This document shows positions 51,047 to 60,851 of a stretch of 64,000 bases of DNA, piece after piece. The notes under the pieces were generated by a model. The model made no database searches. It worked only from the letters and a program-made list of their open reading frames with translations, and was not told the origin of the DNA. The number at the start of each line of letters is the position of its first letter. The stretch's first letter is position 1. The stretch covers positions 124,001-188,000 of the forward strand of contig JALDRG010000007.1 of the NCBI GenBank assembly GCA_031315995.1. Direction: 5' to 3'. Origin of the DNA: Nitrospira sp. (GTDB taxonomy: Bacteria > Nitrospirota > Nitrospiria > Nitrospirales > Nitrospiraceae). Both the position numbers and the translations under genes were made by a program.

Positions 51047-52303
51047 ATGTACGTTGGTGCGGTTCGGTCGATGAGGACCTCCATGGCGCAACCGTTCGGC
51101 AAACGGGCCTTGGCGTTGGGAGGGGGCGGCTTCACAGGCTACCTCTTTGAGATCGGCGCACTGACCGCATTGGATGATTTATTCGAGGACGGCGTGAGCC
51201 TCCACGACCTCGATTTGTACGTCGGTGTGAGCGCGGGGGCCGCGGCGGCCTCCTTGATCGCCAACGGCGTGAAACCGCAGGAGATCCTTGAAACGAACTT
51301 GTCCGGCGCCAGGCCCTACTACTTCGATCATCGAAACGTGTTCTCCCCTGCCATCGGAGAGGGGCTCAAGACGGTCTGGCGCGTCACCCGGCAGCTGGTC
51401 CCGCTTCTGAAGCTCTATGTGCGTCATCACCATGAGATGACGTTCATCGATCTGCTCGACAAGGCTCAAGATGCGCTGCCGAGCGGCATCTACACCTTGG
51501 AGCCGTTCGCTACGTACCTGGCTGCGATCTTCAAGGCCAAAGGGTTGAGTGATACCTTTGCCGGACTCTCGAAAGAGCTCTATATCCCGGCGATTGATTT
51601 GGACACAGGCGATGGCGTCCTGTTCGGCGACGAGGGGTGGCGGGATGTGCCGATCTCACGCGCCGTCACCGCCTCCTCCGCCGTGCCGATTTATTTCTGT
51701 CCCGTTCGAATTCAAGGCCGCGACTATATCGATGCGGGCATCGGCCGCATGGCGTTCTTCGAAGTCGCGGTCCACAAGCAAGTGGATTTCATGATCATGA
51801 TCAATCCCATGGCGCGCGCTCCGCAGGGACGGTCACCTCGAAGACCAGCGGCGGTCGGCAGGATCGGCCATCGGGTGCGGGACAGGGGTTTCCTTTCCAT
51901 CGGTGAACAGGCGTCACGGATCAATTTCGACGCGCGATTTTCTCAAGCCTTGGAGTGCTTTCAACAGGACTACCCGGAGAAGGAGGTGTTGGTCATTTCG
52001 CCGGTTGAGGATGACGCCTTGTTGTTGGAGCGGAGTTTTTTGAGTTACGGCGACCGGATCCATCTGCTCCGGGCAGGATATGGGGCAGTGACGACGCTGG
52101 CTAGGGAGCAGTTCGATGAACTGTCCGCGCAGTTCGCCTGTCATGGACTGGCCATGTCACGAGGCAGGTTCGAGGACCGCGCCAGGCGGCGCCTCGCACA
52201 GATGGATGCAGTCGCGTCGGCTTCCGTTCTGAATGCCCCCCGGTCCAAGGTCGGACCGGCGCGTATCGGAGGCGTTGGGACTGCCTGCCGCCGGGCAAGA
52301 TAG
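51047..52303 (+). CDS. Patatin-like phospholipase/acyl hydrolase
   Basis: A protein of about 405-418 residues with a patatin domain. The oxyanion loop is ALALGGGGFTGYLF, the nucleophile Ser62 is in GVSAG and the catalytic Asp in YIDAGIG, where the more common D-G-G is D-A-G. The ATG at 51047 abuts the stop of the hydratase gene; a start at 51083, after GAGGACC, is also possible. It would release fatty acids from phospholipids or other esters, feeding the ligase of the same operon. No signal peptide is seen. The last 60 residues are Arg-rich. Confidence 0.85.
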   Translation: MYVGAVRSMRTSMAQPFGKRALALGGGGFTGYLFEIGALTALDDLFEDGVSLHDLDLYVGVSAGAAAASLIANGVKPQEILETNLSGARPYYFDHRNVFSPAIGEGLKTVWRVTRQLVPLLKLYVRHHHEMTFIDLLDKAQDALPSGIYTLEPFATYLAAIFKAKGLSDTFAGLSKELYIPAIDLDTGDGVLFGDEGWRDVPISRAVTASSAVPIYFCPVRIQGRDYIDAGIGRMAFFEVAVHKQVDFMIMINPMARAPQGRSPRRPAAVGRIGHRVRDRGFLSIGEQASRINFDARFSQALECFQQDYPEKEVLVISPVEDDALLLERSFLSYGDRIHLLRAGYGAVTTLAREQFDELSAQFACHGLAMSRGRFEDRARRRLAQMDAVASASVLNAPRSKVGPARIGGVGTACRRAR

Positions 52304-52324
52304 CCGGCGCCGCGGAGGGCGCGT

Positions 52325-54262
52325 ATGGCAACAAGAAGAACACTGTTCCAGGGCTCACTTGCGGCCGCGGAAGTCGCTCGCGACACGCGAGGCTATTCCG
52401 GATTTATTGCAGGGTTGTTCGAAGGGGTCGTTCGCAGACCCCTGTTTTCCGCCGCATCGATCCCGGCGATGAGCGAAGCGGCGAAAGAGTTTCTTGATAC
52501 CCTGCGCCGTGTGCTGATCGAGAAGGTGGATCCGGAAACCATCGATCGGGAAGGCGCGATCGGTGAAGAGGTGTTCGGAGCATTGAAAGAGATCGGCGCG
52601 TTCGGCATTAAAATCCCGCGGCGCTATGGTGGGCTCGGTCTCTCGCAATCGGAGTATCACGCGGTGGCGACGCTCTTGGCCAGTCACGACGCCGCGACTA
52701 CCGTATTGCTGTCCGCGCACAATTCGATCGGCGCGGCGGAACCGGTGAAGCTGGTCGGGAATCACGAGCAACGGCAACGATTGTTGCCTCGTCTGGCGAA
52801 AGGAGAAATTTCCGGATTCGCGCTGACGGAAAAAGATGCGGGATGTGATATCTGGAATCTCAGCACCTATGCGATCCCCGTCCATCAAGGCGGCCTGCTT
52901 CAAGGCTATCGGCTCACCGGGGAGAAGTTGTATACGACGAATGCTCCTCGCGGGAATCATGAATTCTTGGCGTCGTTGCTCGTCGTCATTGCGCAAATTG
53001 TGAACGCACCGCACGACGTCAACCGTCCCAAAGAGGAACGGCGATTCGGGGCGTTTGTGGTCGAGACGCAATCGGAAGGGTGCCGCTGTACGCGTCTCAG
53101 CTTCATGGGCGTGCGAGGCATCTACAATGGCCAGGTACATCTGCGTAATGTCTATGTGCCGGCGGCAAACCGTCTTGGAGAGGAAGGCGATGGACTGCGG
53201 CGCGCGCTGGAGAGCCTGACCGTGGGACGACTCACGCTTCCCGCCGCCTGCCTGGGAAATCTCAAACAATGTCTCTGGTTGGCTCGGACGCGCGCGCAGC
53301 AGCGCATTCAGTACGATCGTCCGATCGGCGAGCATACGGATATCGGCTCCAAGCTGGTGTCGATGGCCTCGCGCATCCTGTCGCTGGAGGCCATCGTGAA
53401 GATCACTGGGATGTGGGCCGACGCCAAGGTGGATGTGCGGCTGGAGTCGGCGGCGGCAAAAATTCTCGCGACAGAATGGCTGCTGGACTCGTTGCTGGAT
53501 CTGTTTCGCATCTATGGCGGGCGCGCATTCGAGACGCCCGATTCGCTGCGTCTCCATGGAGACCTGCCGGTGCCGATCGAACGGATGATTCGTGATGCGC
53601 TCATCAATGTCATCTGGGAAGGGAGCAACGGCATCCTGACTCTTTGGATCGCACGGGAAGGGCTGGCTGAGTATGTGACGCAGGGAACGGCCTTCCTGGA
53701 ATGCCGACTTGAGGAGATGGCGCGGGCCGTGCCGTTTTTCGCCAAGATCTCCGCGCGATCCTTCAGCCCCGTTGTGATGTTTGAGAGGGGCCTGCGATCG
53801 GGGGCTTCTGTCGCGCGGTGGGAGCGGTTTCTGTCGCAGCAGAGCCGGGCGCTCGCGCGCAAGACGCTGTGGGTCACCGCCCGTCATCGGCAGAGTCTTG
53901 CGCGGAATCAGCGGTTGCTCCGAGGCCTGGTTACAGCGGGGCTCCAGCTATTTACCGTCGAAGCGTCATTGTGGTACGGATCTCAGCCGTCGGTGCAGGC
54001 GCACGCGTTGTCACGAGCTCTAGTCGAAGATGTTTGTTTGCGAGCCCAAGAAATTTTGCATCCTACCCCGCCGCTCTCCCTGAGGACGCCCTTGTGGGAT
54101 GAGGATCGGCGATTGTTTCATTTGGCCACAGACCTCCTTGCAGGAAAGGGCGCATGGTTGGAGGAAGGCATTATCCCATGGTCTTCGGCCGACCGAGGTG
54201 TTGCGGCTGAGACCGTTTCCGCGGTAAACGGGTGCCTGATGGAGAGGGGGGGCGAGGATTGA
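52325..54262 (+). CDS. fadE: Acyl-CoA dehydrogenase (VLCAD-like)
   Basis: A 645-residue ACAD. The three ACAD domains are in order (EIGAFGIKIPRRYGGLG; SGFALTEKDAGCDIWNLS; ESLTVGRLTLPAACLGNLKQ) and the catalytic Glu is in INVIWEGSNGILTLWIA, the position used by very-long-chain enzymes. About 200 extra C-terminal residues match the long bacterial FadE/VLCAD-type size. It opens each beta-oxidation round. A clear paralog of the dehydrogenase at 21848-23758, though the two have diverged widely. Confidence 0.92.
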   Translation: MATRRTLFQGSLAAAEVARDTRGYSGFIAGLFEGVVRRPLFSAASIPAMSEAAKEFLDTLRRVLIEKVDPETIDREGAIGEEVFGALKEIGAFGIKIPRRYGGLGLSQSEYHAVATLLASHDAATTVLLSAHNSIGAAEPVKLVGNHEQRQRLLPRLAKGEISGFALTEKDAGCDIWNLSTYAIPVHQGGLLQGYRLTGEKLYTTNAPRGNHEFLASLLVVIAQIVNAPHDVNRPKEERRFGAFVVETQSEGCRCTRLSFMGVRGIYNGQVHLRNVYVPAANRLGEEGDGLRRALESLTVGRLTLPAACLGNLKQCLWLARTRAQQRIQYDRPIGEHTDIGSKLVSMASRILSLEAIVKITGMWADAKVDVRLESAAAKILATEWLLDSLLDLFRIYGGRAFETPDSLRLHGDLPVPIERMIRDALINVIWEGSNGILTLWIAREGLAEYVTQGTAFLECRLEEMARAVPFFAKISARSFSPVVMFERGLRSGASVARWERFLSQQSRALARKTLWVTARHRQSLARNQRLLRGLVTAGLQLFTVEASLWYGSQPSVQAHALSRALVEDVCLRAQEILHPTPPLSLRTPLWDEDRRLFHLATDLLAGKGAWLEEGIIPWSSADRGVAAETVSAVNGCLMERGGED

Positions 54263-54316
54263 GGCGGCGAGGATGCCGGTCGTTCCCTCGGAGGATCTAC
54301 GTGCAAGGGAGTTCGT

Positions 54317-55300
54317 ATGACGGAAATTGCCGGGTACTTTGAGGCGATCAAAGATCGATACGCGTTGACCAGCGATTACACGCTGGCGGAAAAGCTGGGG
54401 ATCGCCCAACCGGACGCCAACCTGATGCGGCGCGGACTCAAGGTTCCAAAACCGGAGCTCTGCATCAAGATCGCGAAACTGCTCGACAAGAATCCGGTGG
54501 AACTCTTGCTGATCGCCCAAAAGGACAAAGCTCCGAAGCAGGCGAAGGAATACTGGACCTTGGCCTTGACGGCGGTGGATGTCATGCTGCACGTGCCGAA
54601 ACGTCCCCGTTATCTCCCCAAGAAGGTCGAAGCCATCGGGAAGGAACTGAAGCAGCTTGAAGCGCAAACCCTCACCTACGAAGGAGCCGCGGCCAATGCG
54701 GAAGCGGTCCGCCTCATGGAGACGGCCGAACAGTCCGTCGATGCGATGATGGAACGGTGGAACATTTGGAAAAAGGGGGAGGCCCTCTACCCCAACTACC
54801 TGTTGGCCAATCAGGCGGCGGCGCGGCGACAGGTCAGAATCAGACGCCTCCTCATCCTGACCCAGGCGCAGATGCAGAACGGCACGACGGTGTCCGACGC
54901 GATGCAGGTCATGGACGATCAGCGCCGTGCAGGCATCAAGGTGTTCTATGCCTTTCGAGAAGCGCTGGTGCAGTCCCCGACCTTTCAGCGGCTCGAAGAA
55001 GATTTCAGAAAACACGGCGCTGCCGATGACATGAATACGGCGATGTTCGATCGGGAGATTTTGATCTTCTCGCAAACCTATGGGACGGTCCCGCTCGGCA
55101 TGGTCGGTACGCCCACGCCCATTACGATGATCAACCGCCTTCAAATTTCGTGGAAACCGGAGATGATCAGGGCGCTGGATCCGGCTCCGCTGTTTGATAT
55201 GACCCGGTATGTGTTCGAATATGAAGGGGCCGATTCGTTCCAGGAACAGCTGGCTCGTTTTAGGCGGTCGATCCGCGAGGTTCCCATCCGAGCCGTGTAA
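54317..55300 (+). CDS. HTH protein with large unknown C-terminal domain
   Basis: A 327-residue protein. Residues about 5-65 form an XRE/phage-Cro-like helix-turn-helix (IKDRYALTSDYTLAEKLGIA, KIAKLLDKNPVELL). The rest (residues 85-327) has no recognised fold; a helical middle and ends such as GTVPLGMVGTPTPITMINRL hint at a globular ligand or effector domain. It is the last gene on the beta-oxidation strand, 54 bp after the dehydrogenase, so it may be a fatty-acid-responsive regulator. There is no signal peptide. Confidence 0.7.
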   Translation: MTEIAGYFEAIKDRYALTSDYTLAEKLGIAQPDANLMRRGLKVPKPELCIKIAKLLDKNPVELLLIAQKDKAPKQAKEYWTLALTAVDVMLHVPKRPRYLPKKVEAIGKELKQLEAQTLTYEGAAANAEAVRLMETAEQSVDAMMERWNIWKKGEALYPNYLLANQAAARRQVRIRRLLILTQAQMQNGTTVSDAMQVMDDQRRAGIKVFYAFREALVQSPTFQRLEEDFRKHGAADDMNTAMFDREILIFSQTYGTVPLGMVGTPTPITMINRLQISWKPEMIRALDPAPLFDMTRYVFEYEGADSFQEQLARFRRSIREVPIRAV

Positions 55301-55643
55301 GTACTGACTCTCCGGACCCATTCGATACCACACCGAAGTGTCTGTGCGCCTCTCCTCAAGAAGTTCAGTCGCGAGACTCGACTCCGGTCGCTCGAAAAAA
55401 CTTGTCGCGGCAGGAGTATTTTATTTCGAGACATGTTATAAGCAGTTCCTTCGCGGGTAGCACTCTCCAAAGAGATACGTACGGACGGACGTCCTGTTGT
55501 CGTACAAGCACGTTCTTCTTGAGGAGAGTCAGCGCGTCGCAACATGACACAGTCGCGGATACACGGATGATGGTGCTAGGGATTTGTGCGGGCACGGGTA
55601 CGACAACGCTGTGCCCCGTCATCAAGAAAGAGGGGAGGCCTTG
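55301..55643. other. Promoter-containing gap before the two-partner secretion genes
   Basis: No gene is seen. An extended -10 (TGTTATAAG, 55434-55442) lies in the AT-rich part and could drive the TpsB gene about 200 bases downstream; the -35 region is poor. Confidence 0.4.
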
Positions 55644-57458
55644 ATGGCTTGCGTGAAGCAGTGTGTGGAGCATGAAGCAGAGGGGAATGGGGCGGATTGC
55701 CCGGATGCGGTTGGTACCGATCGGTCCTGGGGCCTGAAGGGAAGCCGAGGGAGGCAGGGATGGCGTTGTGCCTCCGCCGGTCTTGCGGCGGTCCTGCTGC
55801 TGAGCATGATGGCATCGCCGGTGTTTTCGCAGACCGGTTCACAGCTCGGTCCGCTGCCGCCGAAAGTCCCTCAATTGCCTGTGGTCCCGCCCCCCACCCA
55901 GCCTCCCGCGCTCGATGTACCCTCGCCACGCCCTCCGAGTGCGCTCGATCAGGCGGCGAAAGGGCCCAAGATCATGGTGAAGGATATCCGACTGATCGGA
56001 AACACCGCGTTCACCTCGCAGCAGCTCTCGGAAATCACCTCGCCCTATACCAATCGAGAGTTGACGGCGGAGGACTTGGAAGCGCTACGCCTCGCACTGA
56101 CCTACTATTACGTCAGTCATGGATATGTGACCTCCGGTGCGGTGGTCCCTGAGCAGGACGTCGCAGACGGCGTCCTGACCATGCAGATCATCGAGGGAAA
56201 AATCACCCAGGTGAATGTGGAGGACACCAAGTGGTTCCGTCCCTCCTATTTTCAGAGCCGCCTCAACTTGGCTGCCGGGCCCCCGTTGCATGTCGAAGCA
56301 CTCCAGGAACGGCTGCGCGTGATGCAAGCCAATCCTCGCATCGAACGGATCAATGCGGAACTCTTGCCCGGGGCGATGATCGGAGAGAATACCTTGAACG
56401 TCAAGGTCAAGGAGGCCAACCCGTTGAAAGCCTGGCTGGAGTTCAACAACTACCAGTCTCCGGTCGTGGGTGCGGAGCAAGGCTTCGTCACGCTGGCGCA
56501 CCGGAACCTCCTCGGATTCGGCGATACGTTGAGCCTTCAATACGGGCGATCAGCCGGTGTGAATCCGATGCTGAACTTTAAATATGAAATCCCTGTGGGG
56601 CCTCGCGATACCACTGTCGCGCTGCAATACCGTCGCTTTGATTTCGGGGTAGAGGAATCGCCCTTCGATGCCTTGGATATCAAAAATAAGGCTCAGATTT
56701 TTGGGGTATCCGTGAGGCATCCCGTCATCAGACGGGCCGACCAGGAGTTGGCTTTTTCCCTCACGGGAGAACATGCCCGGAATGAGAGTACGTTGGGGGG
56801 AAATCCGTTTGAGCTGATCACCGGGTCGCCGAACGGAAAGTTCCGCGTGACCGCGCTCCGATTCGGTCAAGAATACGCACGGCGTTCAGCCGAACAGGTC
56901 ATTTCTGTGCTGTCGCGCTTGTCCGTCGGTATCGGGGCGATGGGAGCAACCGCCAATGGCGATCCGAATCTGCCGGATGCGCGTTTCTTTTCTTGGTTGG
57001 GAGAGGCCCAGTGGATCCGGCAACTTCCCTTCTGGCGGACGCAATTGGTCACCCGAGGTGTGGTGCAGCTGTCAAATGATCATTTGTTTCCGCTTGAGCA
57101 GATTGCGGTCGGTGGTCGGTATAGCGTGCGTGGTTACCGGGAATTCACGTTGATTCGGGATAATGCCGCCATGGGATCGATTGAGGCGCGGGTTCCGGTT
57201 TATACGACGCAGGCCGGTGTTGATTCCGTCTTCCTGGCGCCCTTCTTTGATTTCGGACATGGGTGGCAAACTACGGCTCAGACGCCGGGGACTCCCCCGA
57301 AAACGTTAGCCAGTCTCGGCGTCGGCGTCATCTGGAATTTCTGGCGCGGCAGTCACTTCGAAATCTATTACGGCAAGCAGTTGAAGCGGTACGATACCGG
57401 TCGCGACAATCTGCAGGATCACGGGGTCCATCTTCAACTGGTCGTGGAGGCGTTCTAG
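55644..57458 (+). CDS. TpsB outer-membrane transporter (ShlB/FhaC/HecB family)
   Basis: A 604-residue two-partner secretion porin. The ATG at 55644 follows GGGGAGG. A signal (CASAGLAAVLLLSMMASPVF) is followed by a Pro-rich linker, two POTRA domains (IRLIGNTAFTSQQLSEITSP; EGKITQVNVED) and the 16-strand barrel with the L6-loop VRGY motif (GRYSVRGYREFTLIRDNAA). It exports a TpsA hemagglutinin across the outer membrane. The partner is the protein encoded at 57819-59096, downstream on the same strand. Confidence 0.93.
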   Translation: MACVKQCVEHEAEGNGADCPDAVGTDRSWGLKGSRGRQGWRCASAGLAAVLLLSMMASPVFSQTGSQLGPLPPKVPQLPVVPPPTQPPALDVPSPRPPSALDQAAKGPKIMVKDIRLIGNTAFTSQQLSEITSPYTNRELTAEDLEALRLALTYYYVSHGYVTSGAVVPEQDVADGVLTMQIIEGKITQVNVEDTKWFRPSYFQSRLNLAAGPPLHVEALQERLRVMQANPRIERINAELLPGAMIGENTLNVKVKEANPLKAWLEFNNYQSPVVGAEQGFVTLAHRNLLGFGDTLSLQYGRSAGVNPMLNFKYEIPVGPRDTTVALQYRRFDFGVEESPFDALDIKNKAQIFGVSVRHPVIRRADQELAFSLTGEHARNESTLGGNPFELITGSPNGKFRVTALRFGQEYARRSAEQVISVLSRLSVGIGAMGATANGDPNLPDARFFSWLGEAQWIRQLPFWRTQLVTRGVVQLSNDHLFPLEQIAVGGRYSVRGYREFTLIRDNAAMGSIEARVPVYTTQAGVDSVFLAPFFDFGHGWQTTAQTPGTPPKTLASLGVGVIWNFWRGSHFEIYYGKQLKRYDTGRDNLQDHGVHLQLVVEAF

Positions 57459-57818
57459 CAGGGCTGCGGAATCGGCCCGCCAGCGGCGCGTCTGCCGGAC
57501 ACTGCCGCCTTTCCTTCTCGGGGGCGTTGACACGTGTGACGCACCTTCCGAAGTGCGTGGTCAATTGCTGGGGCCTGGCCGGACGCCCTGGTTTGCATGC
57601 TGCGTGGGCATCCGATCCCGATCAGCCACAGAGACGATGCGCGGGGAATAGCGCCAAAATTGTGTGTGCTCTGCGTCTGCTAGGGACGAATGGCCAGGGC
57701 CGATAGGCGGATTTGCCGTCCTGTCGCCCCGCTTGCTACAGAGTTGTGCTTGTTGAAGTTGCGCACCGTTTAGGGTAAGAGAGTGGCCGTCCTCTCTCAC
57801 CACATGAGGAGAATCGCC
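57459..57818. other. Gap between TpsB and TpsA genes
   Basis: These 360 bp contain no gene with support. They may hold a promoter for the hemagglutinin, but no clean -35/-10 pair was found. Confidence 0.4.
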
Positions 57819-59096
57819 ATGGTGTTTTACATCTCAAGGGTGTCGATGGTGGTCCATGGGTTGCTGTCCGTCCTGCTGGTTCTGGTCTACATGGAGTCCA
57901 TGGCCTACGGACAAGCCACGAACATTGTTGCAACTCCGCCCGGGGCTGGGGGGTTAGGCACGTCGCTGAGCACCTCGGGCAATACCACGAACATCACCGG
58001 TGGAACCAGACCGGGGGGCGGTCCCAACCTCTTTCACAGCTTCAATCAGTTCTCCGTCGGCACGGGAGATGTGGCGGCGTTCGTGAATCCCGGGGGGGTC
58101 TCCAATGTCATCGGCCGCGTCCTCGGGGGATCGCCCTCGAATATCAACGGCACCATTCAGGCGCTCAACGCGAACCTGTTCTTTCTCAATCCTGCCGGAA
58201 TCGTCTTCGGCTCCGCGGCCCATTTGAATGTATCGGGCTCTGCCTATTTCAGTTCGGCTCAGCAACTGCGCTTGAGTGACGGAGGCATATTTACGGCCAA
58301 TACCGGTCTCCTCGCCTTCGACCAGACGCTGTCGGTCGGCTCGCCCGTCTCCTTCGGATTTTTAGGGCAGGGCCCCTATGGGTCCATCGTTCTGAACTCT
58401 TCATCAACGGTGCTCCAGACCGGGGCCGTGCTTGGCCTGATGGGGGGCGGCATTCAGATCAACGGATCCAAGATCAGCGCGCAGCGAGTTATTCTTGGTA
58501 GTACGAGCTCGGCAGGCGAAATGAGCGTCCAGCCCACTGTCGCCAATCCTTTCTCGGGGGTGTCTGGCAACGGGCAAGTGCAGGCCCTGCCTGGAACCCT
58601 GATCGTTGCGGGCGGCGGAGGCGTGATTCCCGCATCCATCGACGTGACCCCGAATGTCACCGTGCCGACAGGAGCGCAGGTCAACACGACGACGAATCCT
58701 ATCAACCAACGAGTGACACAAATCCAAGTCGTGGGTGTGAATCTTGGAGGTCTTGCGCCCCTTCCGGCGGCGAATGCGGCCGCAATCAACCCGGCCAATC
58801 CCGTCGATGCCGTCGCGTTCTTGAACCGGGCGGCGATGGTACTGCCTCAGCAAGCCCCGGCCCCACCCGCCCAGTTGTTAACCAGTCGTTGCGCGGCGCG
58901 TAAGGACAGCGCATTCAGCAGTTTGGTTCAAGCCCCGCGCGACGTGACCCCGTCACAGCCCGGCGCGACCTTGGCGACGCCCGTCGTTCTTCAAGAGGTC
59001 GGCGACGAAATCGAGACGGGCGCTCCGGCGACGCGAACAGCCAGAAGGCAGGGAACGTCGACTGCACAACTCATCGAATCATGGCAGGGGTGCTGA
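57819..59096 (+). CDS. TpsA-like protein with filamentous hemagglutinin (TPS) domain
   Basis: A 425-residue secreted protein. The ATG at 57819 follows GAGGAG; the signal ends near AYGQA. Residues about 30-280 form the TPS/hemagglutination-activity domain (NLFHSFNQFSVGTGDVAAFV; NGTIQALNANLFFLNPAGIV; GDTL-like LGSTSSAGEM), which folds as a beta-helix and directs export through TpsB. It lacks the long repeat stalk of FhaB and ends with a Pro/Ala-rich tail carrying SRCAARKDSA and a terminal Cys. Short TpsA proteins of this shape occur beside CHAT proteins in cyanobacteria and Nitrospira-type bacteria (from memory). Confidence 0.88.
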   Translation: MVFYISRVSMVVHGLLSVLLVLVYMESMAYGQATNIVATPPGAGGLGTSLSTSGNTTNITGGTRPGGGPNLFHSFNQFSVGTGDVAAFVNPGGVSNVIGRVLGGSPSNINGTIQALNANLFFLNPAGIVFGSAAHLNVSGSAYFSSAQQLRLSDGGIFTANTGLLAFDQTLSVGSPVSFGFLGQGPYGSIVLNSSSTVLQTGAVLGLMGGGIQINGSKISAQRVILGSTSSAGEMSVQPTVANPFSGVSGNGQVQALPGTLIVAGGGGVIPASIDVTPNVTVPTGAQVNTTTNPINQRVTQIQVVGVNLGGLAPLPAANAAAINPANPVDAVAFLNRAAMVLPQQAPAPPAQLLTSRCAARKDSAFSSLVQAPRDVTPSQPGATLATPVVLQEVGDEIETGAPATRTARRQGTSTAQLIESWQGC

Positions 59097-59114
59097 CCCG
59101 CCAAGGAGGACCTC

Positions 59115-60851
59115 ATGCCTACGATGCGTAACATGGTCATTCGCCGCGGCATGAAACGGGCGCGTGGGCCGGCCGCTCCGTCCGTCAGGCCGGCGCTGGC
59201 TACCGTTGACGATCCTGGTGTCGGAATGCTGGCGCTCGGCGGTCTCGCGTGGCCTGCCTGGGGAACAGCAGGGGAACTATTGGGCGGCCTGGGCGGTGCT
59301 TCGGTGACGCCCGCCCAAGAAATGCGGCAGGGAACGACGGAGTTTCAGCAGGGTGCGTTTGCCCAGGCGGCGGCGCATTGGATGAATGCGGCGCGGGGAT
59401 ACGAAGAGAGCGGGCAGGTGAAGGAACAGTGCCAGGCCCTGATCAATCTGGCGTATGCGCTTCAACAGGAGGGGCAGATCCGTCGCGCGCAGGGATCATT
59501 GCAAGCCGCGCTCAAACTCTCGGAACAAATGGGTGATCGCGGGCTCACGGCGACGATCTTCGGTCAACTCGGCAACACCTTCCACGTTTTGGGGAAAGAC
59601 GAACCGGCTGCAGAACATTTGACGAAGGCCCTGACGCTCGCCCGTGAGGAGAATAAACCGGCCTTGGTTGCCGGAGTGCTGAACGATTTGGGCAATGCCC
59701 TCACCGCCCGCCAGCAGTTTGCCGAGGCGATCGATGTGTATGCGGAGAGCCGAAGTCTGGCAATCGAAACGAAGCAGTCTGCGCTCGCGGCAACGGCGCA
59801 GATCAACGGCGCGATGGCCTTGTTCCAGAACCAGCAGCTGGGGGACGCGCATCGTCACTTGGATCAGGCTTGGTCGGATGTGCAGTCGCTGGGGGATAGC
59901 CAAGCGAAGACCGCCGCGCTGTTGAATATCGGCCTCGGCTATCAAGATCTGTTTGTCGCGACGACCGCTAAACCGGGCCCGGCGAAAAAACTGGACGGAG
60001 GGAAAGGCCGGGCGACGGAGACTGCCGTCTCCGGTGGGTCGGGAGCCGGCCTGTTGCGGCAATCTTCCGAGGCATTTACCGCGGCCGGTGACGTCGCCGA
60101 ACGAACCGGTGATGCGCGCGGGCAATCGTACGCCTGGGGATATCTGGGTGGATTGTTAGAGCAGGAGCATCGCAATACCGAGGCGTTGGAGTACTCACGG
60201 AAAGCAACCTTCGCCGCGCAGAAGGTGAATGCGCCGGAATCACTCTATCGTTGGCAGTGGCAAACGGCGAGGTTGCTGCGAGCGGATGGCAAAGAAGAGG
60301 AAGCCCTGGCCGCCTATCGGCGCGCCGTGACCCTGTTGAAACCGATTCGGTACGAATATTCCGTTGGATATCAGGGCCGGCATCATTCCTACTACGATTC
60401 CGTCGCGCCGTTGTTCGTGGAGTATGAGGATGTGTTGTTGCGGCGGGCGGCCGTGGCTAAGACGCCGGACCAGAGCGAACAGTTGCTCGTGCAGGTGAAG
60501 GATACGATCGAGGTCTCTCATGCCGCCCAGCTGCAGGATTATTATCAGGATGATTGTGTGGCGACGGTCGCGAGTCAGCGCAAAACCGGGACTCTGGCGC
60601 CCGGCACCGCAGTCGTGTATCCGATTTCGTTTCCGGACCGGCTCGAATTGCTTATGGAAACGGCTCATGGGCTGAAGCAGGTCAGCGTTCCTGTGAGCGG
60701 GGAGAAGTTGACGAAGGAAATTCGTACCTTCAGGAGGTTGATCCAAGATTCCCGATCACAGAACTATCTGGCTTCTGCGCAGACGTTGCACGGGTGGCTG
60801 ATCGCACCCTCCAGCAGGATCTGCAAGGCGCCGGGATCGACACGCTGGTGA
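59115..60851 (+). CDS. TPR part of a frameshifted TPR-CHAT protein
   Basis: A 578-codon frame after AAGGAGG. Residues about 70-450 contain many tetratricopeptide-like repeats (FAQAAAHWMNAARGYEESGQ; ALINLAYALQQEGQIRRAQG; TIFGQLGNTFHVLGKDEPAA). Near codon 565 the frame leaves the CHAT-family path: after LHGWLIAP it reads SSRICKAPGSTRW and stops. The correct continuation LQQDLQGAGIDTLVMVADG is in another frame, reached if one base is added around CCCTCC at 60807-60812. The full protein (59115-61585) would have about 823 residues. Whether the indel is real or a sequencing error cannot be told here. Confidence 0.75.
   Translation: MPTMRNMVIRRGMKRARGPAAPSVRPALATVDDPGVGMLALGGLAWPAWGTAGELLGGLGGASVTPAQEMRQGTTEFQQGAFAQAAAHWMNAARGYEESGQVKEQCQALINLAYALQQEGQIRRAQGSLQAALKLSEQMGDRGLTATIFGQLGNTFHVLGKDEPAAEHLTKALTLAREENKPALVAGVLNDLGNALTARQQFAEAIDVYAESRSLAIETKQSALAATAQINGAMALFQNQQLGDAHRHLDQAWSDVQSLGDSQAKTAALLNIGLGYQDLFVATTAKPGPAKKLDGGKGRATETAVSGGSGAGLLRQSSEAFTAAGDVAERTGDARGQSYAWGYLGGLLEQEHRNTEALEYSRKATFAAQKVNAPESLYRWQWQTARLLRADGKEEEALAAYRRAVTLLKPIRYEYSVGYQGRHHSYYDSVAPLFVEYEDVLLRRAAVAKTPDQSEQLLVQVKDTIEVSHAAQLQDYYQDDCVATVASQRKTGTLAPGTAVVYPISFPDRLELLMETAHGLKQVSVPVSGEKLTKEIRTFRRLIQDSRSQNYLASAQTLHGWLIAPSSRICKAPGSTRW

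Noticed and set aside
52355..53887. 510-codon ORF on the minus strand over the acyl-CoA dehydrogenase
   Set aside because: Shadow of fadE; His/Arg-rich and without family similarity.
54020..55333. 437-codon ORF on the minus strand over the HTH gene
   Set aside because: Antisense to the HTH protein and crossing the end of fadE; the plus-strand frame has a recognisable HTH and good start context.
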